64,000 bases of DNA. It comes from Octadecabacter arcticus 238. Lineage in GTDB: Bacteria; Pseudomonadota; Alphaproteobacteria; Rhodobacterales; Rhodobacteraceae. Shown in pieces: positions 54,077 through 62,195 of the stretch. The translations under genes were made by a program, and so were the position numbers. Numbering within the stretch: position 1 is the stretch's first letter; each line of letters opens with the position of its first letter. The stretch spans positions 2,485,001 to 2,549,000 of the forward strand of contig NC_020908.1 in the NCBI RefSeq assembly GCF_000155735.2, given 5' to 3'. The notes under the pieces are model-generated. The model was not told the DNA's origin. It made no database searches and was given only the letters and a program-made list of their open reading frames with translations.

Positions 54077-54268
54077 ATGGAGGCGCACGACCATACTGGC
54101 GTTGACCACACTTCTGCAGCGATATTTGGCTTTATCAGTTGGCCGCCGGAACAGCGGCGAAACGACCCCGAAGGCCTCAGACAGGCCATTTTGGATCAGC
54201 TATCCGAATGTTTTGGAAAAGCTGCGCTACATCCCACAAAGCTTGTAGCTGAAGACTGGGTGTTCTAA
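54077..54268 (+). pseudogene. Flavin amine oxidase fragment
   Basis: HDHTGVDHTSAAIFGFISWP, PEQRRNDPEGLRQAILDQLS, ECFGKAALHPTKLVAEDW matches the substrate-domain region of FAD amine oxidases (FGF-W-x6-R...LxxLFG...P..xxDW). No FAD-binding N-terminus or C-terminal FAD motif is near. Sequence from 54269 to 54545 contains no gene I can recognise. Confidence 0.55.
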
Positions 54269-54612
54269 GCGACGCGACAGAAGCTGGGATTAGACAGTCT
54301 CGCAAGAACCAAGCCCGCCCAATTCTAATCGATGAATTTGAGCCCGACCAAGGCGTGCGTAACGGGTCAAAGCAAGACGGCATGTTTGCCCTGTTTCGCC
54401 GAATGTCGGGGGAGAGGGTGGTCGCGTTACGCGCGGCGGCGCCGATTCCGGGTCTTGTCTTTCGTCGGTGTCCAACTGCTCATAACCGCCAGCTATCACG
54501 CTGGATTCATGTGGTGAATCCTCGGGGCGCGATTTGTGCATGTATGGATGCCCCCGTTGGTGCAAGAGATTTCTGAACGGTTTGAGTGTGTGATAGGATG
54601 CGGTCATATATC

Positions 54613-54655
54613 CGTTGACCAGCAGGCGATTTGTGAAACAAATCTGCCGAGAGGG
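54613..54655 (-). repeat. Hairpin mini-element E8 in IS110 non-coding part
   Basis: The minus strand reads CCCTCTCGGCAGATTTG, loop TTTCA, CAAATCGCCTGCTGGTCAACG. Stem GATTTG/CAAATC extends through GGCAG/CTGC. It lies between AACAAGAGGC and GATATATG of IS110. Confidence 0.82.
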
Positions 54656-54857
54656 GGGCCTCTTGTTGCAGCGGTTGATACAGCCGCGGGCCGGTATGGC
54701 GATGCGCGAACCAAAGGCAGATCAACAAATCGAGCTCATAGGCTCCTGCACAAAGACTGCTTTGTCTAGTCCGGATCTTTCCGATCATTTTCCCTTACTG
54801 TTCATCGATCTCCTCACACACTCAAGTCCCGGGGCGCGATAAACGGCGCATTGCGCT

Positions 54858-55852
54858 CATGCCATCGTTGCCGCAGGGGTTCGGTAGTCCTCTTGTTTTG
54901 TCACCATGGCCCATAAGCCGCGGGCCATTCATTGCCCGGCAACACATGCTTGCATGTGTGAGAGGGGCACCAGAGATCAGCAACCGGCGAATGTCGCGTT
55001 GACCCATCCATTGCCCGTCAGGGTCATGCGAAGCATGGTCCCGAGAGGGTTCGAGGTCTTACCAAGGCGAGGTTTGCCGCCCGTCGAGTTCTGTTTAGGA
55101 ACCAACCCCAGCCATGCCGCAAAATCCCGACCTCGGCGAAAGCAGTTCAGATCGGGCGCAAAGGTCTCAATTGCTAATGCTGTGATTGGCCCCACGCCCG
55201 GCATGGTCTGGGCTCGCTGTGCCGCTTCAGCTTCTTTAGCAGCAGCCTTCATCCTCTGATCCAGCGCCGTAACCTGAACATTGAGACCTTCGATCTGGGC
55301 GAAGTACACTTGGGCGAGTTCTCGAACGCCTTCTGGCAAGCTTATGGCCTCATCCGCAACTGCGTCGGCCAAGCGTCTGACGTGGATGGCTCCCTTTGGC
55401 GCAACGACGCCGTGCTCGGCAAGATGGCCTCGCAGTGCGTTGATCGTTTGAGCGCGCTGGCCGATGAACATCTGTCGCGTACGAAACAGCATGGCGCGCG
55501 CCTGCTGAGCCTCGGACTTCAACGCAACAAACCGCATTGTTGGCCGTGAGGCCGCCTCAACAATTGCTTCAGCGTCTGCAACATCGTTCTTCTGTCTTTT
55601 TACAAACGGCTTCACATAGTTTGGTGCAATCAGCCGCACCGTATGGCCGAGTTTCTCAATCTCGCGGCCCCAGCAATGAGCTGTCGCACAGGCCTCCATC
55701 GCAACAGTGCATTCGGGCTGTTGGCTCATAAATGCGAGAAGCTGAACACGTGTCAGTTTCTTGCGAAAAATAACTGCTCCGTTTGCGCAAGCCCCGTGAA
55801 GTTGAAACACGCGCTTTGCAAGGTCTATGCCGATTATGCTAACTTCTGACAT
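54858..55852 (-). pseudogene. IS110-family transposase, frame broken by a mini-element
   Basis: It starts with MSEVSIIGIDLAKRVFQLHG (DEDD catalytic N-terminus, GACANGAVIFRKKL) and has the transposase_20 domain near AQTMPGVGPITALAIETFAP, then GLVPKQNSTGGKPRLGKTSN. An early stop follows NATFAGC. In other frames the C-terminus continues GQRDIRRLLISGA, the 38-bp mini-element E5, then MARGLWAMVTKQEDYRTPAA. A few dozen codons usual in IS110 are absent at the insert, so insertion came with a small deletion. Confidence 0.82.
54929..54966 (-). repeat. Hairpin mini-element E5 in IS110 transposase
   Basis: The minus strand reads CCCTCTCACACATGC, AA, GCATGTGTTGCCGGGCAATGA. Stem ACACATGC/GCATGTGT is perfect. 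It lies between codons for LISGA and MARGLWAM of the transposase. Confidence 0.82.
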
Positions 55853-56073
55853 GGATGCTCTCCCTTTGAAGGATGCTGACTGAAACATCACAATGGCACA
55901 TTACGATGCCGGTTGGTGGGGGCATCCACGCCATCAACAAAGCCCTACCGACCTTTGCTGCAGTTAGGTGGAAGGCCATGTGAGTCGGATTGCATTTCAA
56001 CCAGATCCGCTTGGCGCGCAGTCCTCAGGAGGTCGCGGACCTTTTCTTGATGGCTAAGCTGAGCGGCTGAAAC

Positions 56074-57096
56074 TTAGCTCCTGGCAGGCGCTAGCGTTTC
56101 ACGAAGGACAAGGTGCGCCTCGAGTTCGGTGGCTTCTATTAATGTTCCGTCGGTCACAAGTTTGGCAAGGGCTTCCCCTGCACGGCGCCCCATTTCGCGA
56201 TGGGGAACGTGGACGGTTGTCAGCGCGGGGTAGGCTATTTCAGCCAATTCTATATCATCGAAACCAGTGATTGATACATCTTGGGGCACTTTCACGCCCA
56301 TTTCCCGCGCGCGGCGCAAGGCACCGACACCCAAAACATCATTTCCGCAAATAACAGCCGTCGTTTGGGGCGCGGCCTTCATTACTTGCTCAAAAGCAGT
56401 GGCACCTTGTTCGATACCGTATGTCGTTTCTAAAACATGCAGATCCCGCGGGTTTAAGCCGGATGTCGCCATCGCATCCTCAATCCCCCAATGACGCGCC
56501 TTTGCGCGGTCGTTCTGATTGGTTTCTGCAGAAATGAACGCAAGATTGCTGTGACCAAGTTCTATAACCTTGAGAGCCATCAAGCGCATGGCCTTTCGAT
56601 TGTCAAAGCCGATCGATGGCCGAATTGACTGCCCATCGAAGGCCCACGTTATAAGCGTAGGTATGCGCTGGGCTTCAAGGAACTGGTAGACTTCGGGGCT
56701 TCGTTCATGGCCAATCAAGAGCAGAGCGTCTGCTCCACGTGCGACCAAGGCACGAATTTGCTGTTCTTCGATATCGGGGCGGTATGATGTGCTGGCCACA
56801 AGCATCGTAAACCCATGCTCCAAAAGCTCGGCTTGAAAGGCTTCCAAACCACGTGCAAAAACGGCGTTCTCCATCGTCGGGATAATTGCGCCAATCGTGT
56901 TGGTGCGCCGCGCGGCCATCGCCCTTGCACCGAAGTTTGGCGAATAGCTTAACGCTTTGACCGCATGCATAACTTTGGTCCGGGTCCGTTCAGCAACCTG
57001 ATCTGGGAAATTCAGGCAGCGTGAGACTGTCGCCGTAGAGACACCTGCTGCAGCTGCAACGTCTTGCAAGGTAGGTGTTTGCGAAATTTGCGTCAT
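56074..57096 (-). CDS. LacI-family transcriptional regulator
   Basis: A 340-aa regulator: N-terminal LacI HTH (PTLQDVAAAAGVSTATVSRC, hinge region ending SYSPNFGARAMAARRT) and a periplasmic-binding-like sensor domain (TIGAIIPTMENAVFARGLEA to ITGFDDIELAEIAYPALTTV). It is divergent from the TRAP/hpsN operon, with a 166-bp spacer holding a 31-bp palindrome. It probably controls that operon in response to DHPS or a related substrate. GntR/GluP-type sensing is the alternative, as effector residues cannot be read from sequence. Confidence 0.88.
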   Translation of the reverse strand: MTQISQTPTLQDVAAAAGVSTATVSRCLNFPDQVAERTRTKVMHAVKALSYSPNFGARAMAARRTNTIGAIIPTMENAVFARGLEAFQAELLEHGFTMLVASTSYRPDIEEQQIRALVARGADALLLIGHERSPEVYQFLEAQRIPTLITWAFDGQSIRPSIGFDNRKAMRLMALKVIELGHSNLAFISAETNQNDRAKARHWGIEDAMATSGLNPRDLHVLETTYGIEQGATAFEQVMKAAPQTTAVICGNDVLGVGALRRAREMGVKVPQDVSITGFDDIELAEIAYPALTTVHVPHREMGRRAGEALAKLVTDGTLIEATELEAHLVLRETLAPARS

Positions 57097-57188
57097 TCCG
57101 GTCCCTAGTAATATTGGCCCTGCATTTGTGCTGGCTTGCCATCAAACGGGCTTAACACAGGTAGAGCCATGTAGGCGACATATATTGT

Positions 57189-57219
57189 AAGCCCTTGCAT
57201 TTTGCAAATGTAAGGGCTT
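57189..57219. promoter_or_regulatory. 31-bp palindrome between LacI gene and TRAP operon
   Basis: AAGCCCTTGCATTT, centre TGC, AAATGTAAGGGCTT: arms pair at every position except one. It lies 92 bp from the LacI start and 44 bp from the first operon ORF. It could be the LacI-family operator; LacI sites are usually shorter (14-20 bp), so the inner TTGCATTTTGCAA may be the core. Confidence 0.55.
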
Positions 57220-57262
57220 TCATGAGGTGTGATTCGGACTTGCGACTGGGAGGAGACGCAAT

Positions 57263-57439
57263 ATGCCGCTTATCGGGGCACTGCTGTTATTATTTGTGGT
57301 TTTCGTTGTGAATGTGGCGCTTGGCACCGCATACGATTCTGCATTCCTAAATGACGTGGGCGAGATGCTGGTTCTTTCCGGCGTCGCCGTGTTGTTCGTC
57401 ATAGTTATTCTAAAGAAAGAGGCTGACGCCAAGAAGTAG
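57263..57439 (+). CDS. Small membrane protein heading the TRAP operon
   Basis: A 58-aa ORF, MPLIGALLLLFVVFVVNVAL at the start and MLVLSGVAVLFVIVILKKEA near the end, giving two membrane helices and a basic C-terminus. GGGAGGAGACGCA precedes the ATG, a strong ribosome binding site. It ends 32 bp before the TRAP binding-protein gene, on the same strand. Short membrane proteins at this position occur with related TRAP operons. Role unknown; perhaps a transporter accessory. Confidence 0.7.
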   Translation: MPLIGALLLLFVVFVVNVALGTAYDSAFLNDVGEMLVLSGVAVLFVIVILKKEADAKK

Positions 57440-57471
57440 CACAGCGCAAAATCGTCCAGGGAGGACATACA

Positions 57472-58620
57472 ATGAATAAAGACATCAAAGAACTGAAATC
57501 GGTCGAGCGCCGTAATTTCCTGAAACTTGCAGGGTCTGGGGCATTCACCGCCGCCCTCGTTGCAGGTGCCGCAGGTTCGCTTTGGTCGACAGCAGCCGTC
57601 GCCCAGACAGCACAGGAAGAAGCCGACCGCGAAGCAGGTGCCGAACATACCATGACAATCGCCACCGCTTATATTTTGGGTGCGACACGCAGCTACCCGA
57701 TCATGCAGTTGGATCTTAAAGAAAACATCCAAAACGCCGCGAACGGTAAAGTCTATGTTAAGCTGGCCCCTGGTGGTCAGCTCGGCGCAGGTGGTGCACT
57801 GGCACAATCCGTGCAGACGGGCACAATTCAGGCCGCACAGCATTCACTGTCCAACTTCGCACCGTTCGCGAGCGTTGTTGACTTGATTAACATGCCCTAC
57901 TTGTGTGGTTCCAACCAGCGTTTCACCAACCTCGTGCATTCCGACATCTGGGCACAAGAAGTGAACCCGAAAGTAGAAGCCGCCGGTTTCAAGGCGCTGT
58001 TTTACGTCAACATCGACCCACGCGTCGTCGCTGTTCGCAAAGGCGGAGCAGGTGCGGTGATAACACCGGGCGATCTGGACGGCGTGAAGTTCCGCGTTCC
58101 AGGCTCTGCGATGTTGCAGCAATACTACCGCATGGTCGGCGCAAACCCTACACCGGTTGCATGGGGCGAAACACCGTCCGCGATTGCACAAGGTGTGGCT
58201 GACGCGCTCGATCCATCTGTTGGCGCGCTGTACGTCTTTGGCTTCAAGGACCTGTTGTCGCACGTGACGTTCACGCAGGCAGTTCCGGATTCTCAAGTCT
58301 ATTCCTGTAACCTCGAGTGGTTCAATTCCATGCCGGCTGACATTCAGGACGCGATCATGGAAGCGTCTGAAATCACCCGTCATCAGAACCTTGCCAAGGT
58401 GCCATCGGCACGCAACTACGCCATGGCCGAACTGCGCAAATCAGGCGTTGAATTCCACTCACTGTCGGACGACCAGTTGGGTGAATGGCAGGCGGCTGGT
58501 GGATACCAGTTGGCCGAATGGGACAGCTTCAAGGTTGAACTGGCAGGGTCCATGGACACCTTCGCCAAGCTCGAAGAAGCCGCTGGCACTCAAGGGCGCT
58601 ACTACGTTCACGACGCCTAA
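57472..58620 (+). CDS. hpsK: TRAP transporter substrate-binding protein (HpsK)
   Basis: A 382-aa DctP-type periplasmic protein with a Tat signal (ERRNFLKLAGSGAFTAALVA, twin Arg at 13-14). The binding-fold features are LAPGGQLGAGGALAQSVQTG and DGVKFRVPGSAMLQQYYRMV, with the conserved arginine of TRAP receptors in KFRVPG. GGGAGGACATACA precedes the ATG. Its place before DctQ, DctM and hpsN suggests it binds 2,3-dihydroxypropane-1-sulfonate, as HpsK does in Roseobacters. The ligand is inferred from context. Confidence 0.85.
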   Translation: MNKDIKELKSVERRNFLKLAGSGAFTAALVAGAAGSLWSTAAVAQTAQEEADREAGAEHTMTIATAYILGATRSYPIMQLDLKENIQNAANGKVYVKLAPGGQLGAGGALAQSVQTGTIQAAQHSLSNFAPFASVVDLINMPYLCGSNQRFTNLVHSDIWAQEVNPKVEAAGFKALFYVNIDPRVVAVRKGGAGAVITPGDLDGVKFRVPGSAMLQQYYRMVGANPTPVAWGETPSAIAQGVADALDPSVGALYVFGFKDLLSHVTFTQAVPDSQVYSCNLEWFNSMPADIQDAIMEASEITRHQNLAKVPSARNYAMAELRKSGVEFHSLSDDQLGEWQAAGGYQLAEWDSFKVELAGSMDTFAKLEEAAGTQGRYYVHDA

Positions 58621-58734
58621 ACCCAAACGTGGTGGGCGCCGCCTTATAGTGCCCACCAACGCCTGACGACAATCATACATTTTGTTGAGCATTTGATGTG
58701 GCCCATCCGGACACATCCACGAGAAAGGACCGTC

Positions 58735-59247
58735 ATGAGCTTCTTGCACAGACTGAACCGAGACGCGGAGCGTTGGCTGCTCTTGGTGTTCTACGTGATG
58801 TTGGTTCTGACCATGTCCATAGAAGTGCTGCGCCGTGAGATTTTTTCATATTCTTCCATCTGGGGTGAAGAAATCGTGCGCTACTCATTTATCTATCTTG
58901 CGTGGATCGGGGCTGCCGCCGCCGTCAAGGAACGTGCGCACATTCGCATTGACGTGTTGATGCACTATGTCGGCCCCCGCATGAAAGCGCTGCTTTATAT
59001 CTTCGGCGATCTTGTGATGTTTGGCGTTGCAGCGATCGCTCTCTACTGGTCGTGGGAATCGGTCCACGTCTCGTGGAAATTTGGATCGGTCAGTCACGGC
59101 CTGCGCATATCAATGGTCTGGTTCTTCATGGCCGTGCCGCTGGGCTTTGCCATTATGATTGTGAGACTCATCCAATCCCTGTTGCGCGACATACGTTCCC
59201 TTCGTGACGGAACCCCCGTCTACGAAGGCGACAAGCTGTTTGATTGA
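58735..59247 (+). CDS. hpsL: TRAP transporter small permease (HpsL)
   Basis: A 170-aa DctQ-type protein with four hydrophobic segments (LLLVFYVMLVLTMSIEVLRR, RYSFIYLAWIGAAAAVKERA, LIYIFGDLV-type and MVWFFMAVPLGFAIMIVRLI). The ATG of MSFLHRLNRDAER follows AAAGGACCGTC; an upstream in-frame ATG is unlikely. It couples the binding protein to the large permease. 12 bp to hpsM. Confidence 0.85.
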   Translation: MSFLHRLNRDAERWLLLVFYVMLVLTMSIEVLRREIFSYSSIWGEEIVRYSFIYLAWIGAAAAVKERAHIRIDVLMHYVGPRMKALLYIFGDLVMFGVAAIALYWSWESVHVSWKFGSVSHGLRISMVWFFMAVPLGFAIMIVRLIQSLLRDIRSLRDGTPVYEGDKLFD

Positions 59248-59259
59248 GGAGGATAAACC

Positions 59260-60588
59260 ATGCTTTTTAACCCAATTGAACAAATCGTCATACTTGGATG
59301 GGATTTCTACCTGCCGGCCCTCGCGTTTGTGCTGATGTGTGCATTGGCGGTGCCTGTCTGGGCGTCCATCGGTGTCGCTTCGAGCATGATGTTGCTGATG
59401 GCGGGCGATTTGCCACTGGCGCTGCTGGGCGAAAGTCTGTTTCATGGCATTGATGCCTTCGCGCTGACCGCTGTGCCGCTGTTTATCCTGACTGGTGACG
59501 TTCTTGTGCGCACGGGTCTCAGCCGTAAATTCCTCGACGTGGCGGAGGCCCTGACCCAGTTCGCCAAAGGCGGGTTTGGATCGGCCACCGTTCTGGTTTG
59601 CGGCATGTTCGCTGCGATCTCCGGTTCGGACGCCGCGGGCGCTGCGGCGGTGGGGCGTATGACAATCTATCGCCTTGTGGAGAGCGGCTATCCGCGCCCC
59701 TATGCTTGCGCCTTGGTTGCTGCGGGTGCTTGCACAGGCATCCTGATCCCACCCTCCATCGCATATATTATCGTCGGCTTGATCCTCGGAATATCTGCCT
59801 CGACACTGTTTCTTGCAGCGATCATTCCGGGCGTGTCGATCCTGCTGGCGATCCTGATCACCAACCTGATCGTCAACCGCATTTACAGTTATGAAGGCGG
59901 CGGCAACCTGTCTTCGGGCGAATACTTTTCCCGGCTCGGCCAATCGCTAGTTTCGGGTTGGTATGCCTTCATCGTCCCCGGTATCATCTTTTATGGCATC
60001 TTTTCAGGTCGTTTGACACCGACCGAAGCGGGCGCCACCGCAGTCGTCGTCACAATAGCCATAGGGTTCATTATAGGCACACTGAAACTGGCAGACTTTC
60101 CGGCAATGCTGGTCAGTTCCGCCAAGGTCAACGGCATCATTTTGCCCATCATCGCGTTCTCGCTGCCACTGGCACAGGCGCTGGCGATCATGGGCGTGCC
60201 GCAAGGGTTCGTGTCTGCTGCGACCGCTATGACTGATAACCCAATAATCCTAATTCTGATGATGATCGGTATTCTGATTGCGGCGGGATGTGTAATGGAA
60301 ACAACGCCTAACATCGTGATCCTCGCCCCGATCCTAAAGCCACTATCTGACAGCATTGGAATGAACGAAATTCAGTTCTGCATCATGATGATCACAGCGC
60401 TGGGTGTTGGCTTCATCACACCGCCGCTGGGTCTGAACCTGTTCGTGGTCTCTGGTATCACCGGTGAATCCATACTCAAGATCGCTTGGCGGGCGATCCC
60501 CTTCGTGTTGTGTATGCTGGTTGTCGTCTTGCTGATCGCATTCATTCCCGCAATTTCCACTACTTTTCTTCCAGAAATTTACAAATAA
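59260..60588 (+). CDS. hpsM: TRAP transporter large permease (HpsM)
   Basis: A 442-aa DctM-type permease with about twelve membrane helices, GGGFGSATVL-like and GAAAVGRMTIYRLVESGYPR followed by LVAAGACTGILIPPSIAYII, the DctM hallmark. The start has GAGGAGGATAAACC upstream. It carries the Na+-driven transport pathway of the system. 12 bp to hpsN, indicating a single operon. Confidence 0.88.
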   Translation: MLFNPIEQIVILGWDFYLPALAFVLMCALAVPVWASIGVASSMMLLMAGDLPLALLGESLFHGIDAFALTAVPLFILTGDVLVRTGLSRKFLDVAEALTQFAKGGFGSATVLVCGMFAAISGSDAAGAAAVGRMTIYRLVESGYPRPYACALVAAGACTGILIPPSIAYIIVGLILGISASTLFLAAIIPGVSILLAILITNLIVNRIYSYEGGGNLSSGEYFSRLGQSLVSGWYAFIVPGIIFYGIFSGRLTPTEAGATAVVVTIAIGFIIGTLKLADFPAMLVSSAKVNGIILPIIAFSLPLAQALAIMGVPQGFVSAATAMTDNPIILILMMIGILIAAGCVMETTPNIVILAPILKPLSDSIGMNEIQFCIMMITALGVGFITPPLGLNLFVVSGITGESILKIAWRAIPFVLCMLVVVLLIAFIPAISTTFLPEIYK

Positions 60589-60600
60589 GGCGACCCTAAT

Positions 60601-61908
60601 ATGGCACGGACCTATCTCAAGAAAGCGACGCTGACGGCACAATCTGGCGCGTCGGACGTTCATGACATTGTTCAGGGGATCCTGACGGACATTGAGGCGG
60701 GCGGGGATGACAAGGCCCGTGAATACGCGGTCAAGTTCGACAAGTATGACGGGAACATCATCCTGACGGACGAAGAAATCCAAGCGGCCTGCGATCGTGT
60801 GCCGGAGAAGTTGAAACAGGACATCCAATTCGCCCATGACAACGTGCGTCGGTTTGCCGAGGCCCAAAAGGGCACGGTCAAAGACATTGAATTTGAAATC
60901 ACGCCAGGTCTGATCGCGGGACAGAAAGCGATCCCCGTGGATGCTGCGGGCTGTTACGTTCCAGGGGGGCGTTATAGCCATATCGCAAGCGCAATTATGA
61001 CGGTGACAACGGCAAAGGTCGCAGGGTGTAGCCACATCACCGCAACATCGCCGCCGCGTCCCGGCTTGGGCGTTGCCCCCGCGATTGTTTATGCAGCCCA
61101 TATTTGTGGCGCCCACAAAATTATGGCGCTGGGCGGTGTGCAAGGCGTCGCTGCAATGACGTTTGGGTTGTTCGGCTTGCCTAAGGCGAACATTCTTGTG
61201 GGTCCTGGCAATCAGTTCGTCGCTGAGGCCAAGCGTATCTTGTTCGGTCGTGTCGGAATCGATATGATCGCGGGCCCGACTGACAGCTTGGTTTTGGCCG
61301 ACAAGACTGCGGATCCGCATATCGTCGCGGCGGACTTAGTGAGCCAAGCAGAGCATGGATATAACTCGCCAGTCTGGCTGGTAACGGACGACGTGGCTTT
61401 GGCCAAAGATGTCATGGCGCGCGTGCCCGTATTGATTGACGACCTTCCGGAACTGAACCGCGAAAACGCATTTGCCGCGTGGCGTGATTATGCCGAAGTG
61501 ATCGTGTGCAAAGACCGCGAAGACATGGCCGCCTGTTCGGATGAATATGCACCCGAACATTTGACCGTTCAGGCAGAAGACCTCGATTGGTGGTTGGGTC
61601 GGTTGTCTTGCTATGGTTCTCTGTTCTTGGGCGAAGAAACGACTGTGTCTTACGGTGACAAGGCGTCAGGTACGAACCACGTTTTGCCAACGTCTGGCGC
61701 AGCGGGTTACACGGGCGGTTTGTCCGTTCACAAATACATGAAAATCGTCACCTGGCAGCGATCTACACGCGATGGGTCCAAGCGGGTTGCTGAAGCGACC
61801 GCGCGGATATCGCGACTGGAAGGAATGGAAGGCCACGCGCGCGCAGCCGATGTTCGCCTTGCCAAGTATTTCCCGAATGAGACGTTCGATTTGACCGCAG
61901 ATGGCTAA
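60601..61908 (+). CDS. hpsN: Sulfopropanediol 3-dehydrogenase HpsN
   Basis: A 435-aa member of the histidinol dehydrogenase family: [74 protein letters not shown] and [20 protein letters not shown] keep the zinc and NAD sites. It differs from true HisD (26075-27379) in the substrate loop (TDSLVL for SEILVI) and stands after a TRAP system and before an SDR gene. HpsN oxidises (R)-DHPS to (R)-sulfolactate with NAD+. It overlaps hpsO by 8 bp. Confidence 0.88.
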   Translation: MARTYLKKATLTAQSGASDVHDIVQGILTDIEAGGDDKAREYAVKFDKYDGNIILTDEEIQAACDRVPEKLKQDIQFAHDNVRRFAEAQKGTVKDIEFEITPGLIAGQKAIPVDAAGCYVPGGRYSHIASAIMTVTTAKVAGCSHITATSPPRPGLGVAPAIVYAAHICGAHKIMALGGVQGVAAMTFGLFGLPKANILVGPGNQFVAEAKRILFGRVGIDMIAGPTDSLVLADKTADPHIVAADLVSQAEHGYNSPVWLVTDDVALAKDVMARVPVLIDDLPELNRENAFAAWRDYAEVIVCKDREDMAACSDEYAPEHLTVQAEDLDWWLGRLSCYGSLFLGEETTVSYGDKASGTNHVLPTSGAAGYTGGLSVHKYMKIVTWQRSTRDGSKRVAEATARISRLEGMEGHARAADVRLAKYFPNETFDLTADG

Positions 61909-62080
61909 TCCAGACACCCTTTTTGATCTAGGCGGCAAGGTCGCCTGCGTCACCGGTGCCAGTTCCGGTCTGGGGCGGCGCGCGGCGCTCGTGCTGGCGG
62001 AAGCTGGGGCCAAAGTCGTGTGTGTGGCCCGCCGCTCAGATGCTTTGGATAGCCTATGCAACGAGATTGGTGTGGTCTGA
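61901..62080 (+). pseudogene. hpsO: SDR dehydrogenase HpsO, truncated by IS21
   Basis: The ATG lies inside the hpsN end. The 59 codons give [20 protein letters not shown] (cofactor-binding TGASSGLG), [20 protein letters not shown] and [11 protein letters not shown]. The frame then enters the IS21 end and stops. About 190 codons, with the Ser-Tyr-Lys triad, are missing or lie beyond the IS. HpsO takes part in converting (S)-DHPS to the (R) form in known pathways, so that branch is probably lost. Confidence 0.85.
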
Positions 62081-62195
62081 GAACGGCAGTGCAAAAGTGA
62101 GCCACGGAAGTGGCAGGATTATCTTGCTGCAGGCAAAGTAAAACTTTGCCACTTTAGTCTTTTCTGTTTTCAGGGAGGGCGGGGGTATTTTCAGC

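Larger units (their letters stand above)
54546..55927 (-). mobile_element. IS110-family element (copy 2) carrying two mini-elements
   Basis: This 1382-bp element is bounded by the inverted words GGATGCCCCC and GGGGGCATCC. It has a transposase at one side and a 300-bp non-coding 3' region, as IS110 elements do. Mini-element E5 lies near the end of the transposase frame and E8 in the 3' non-coding part. Confidence 0.82.

Noticed and set aside
59110..59943. 277-codon minus-strand open frame opposite hpsL/hpsM
   Set aside because: Its composition (His/Gln/Arg-rich) is typical of antisense to membrane protein genes; the TRAP genes are clear on the plus strand.
60343..61320. 325-codon minus-strand open frame opposite hpsN/hpsM
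   Set aside because: It spans parts of two real genes on the other strand and has low-complexity composition with no domain; it is a shadow frame.
60601..61908. Second histidinol dehydrogenase
   Set aside because: Although homologous to HisD, the TRAP/LacI/SDR context and altered substrate loop fit HpsN, and a canonical HisD is encoded at 26075-27379.
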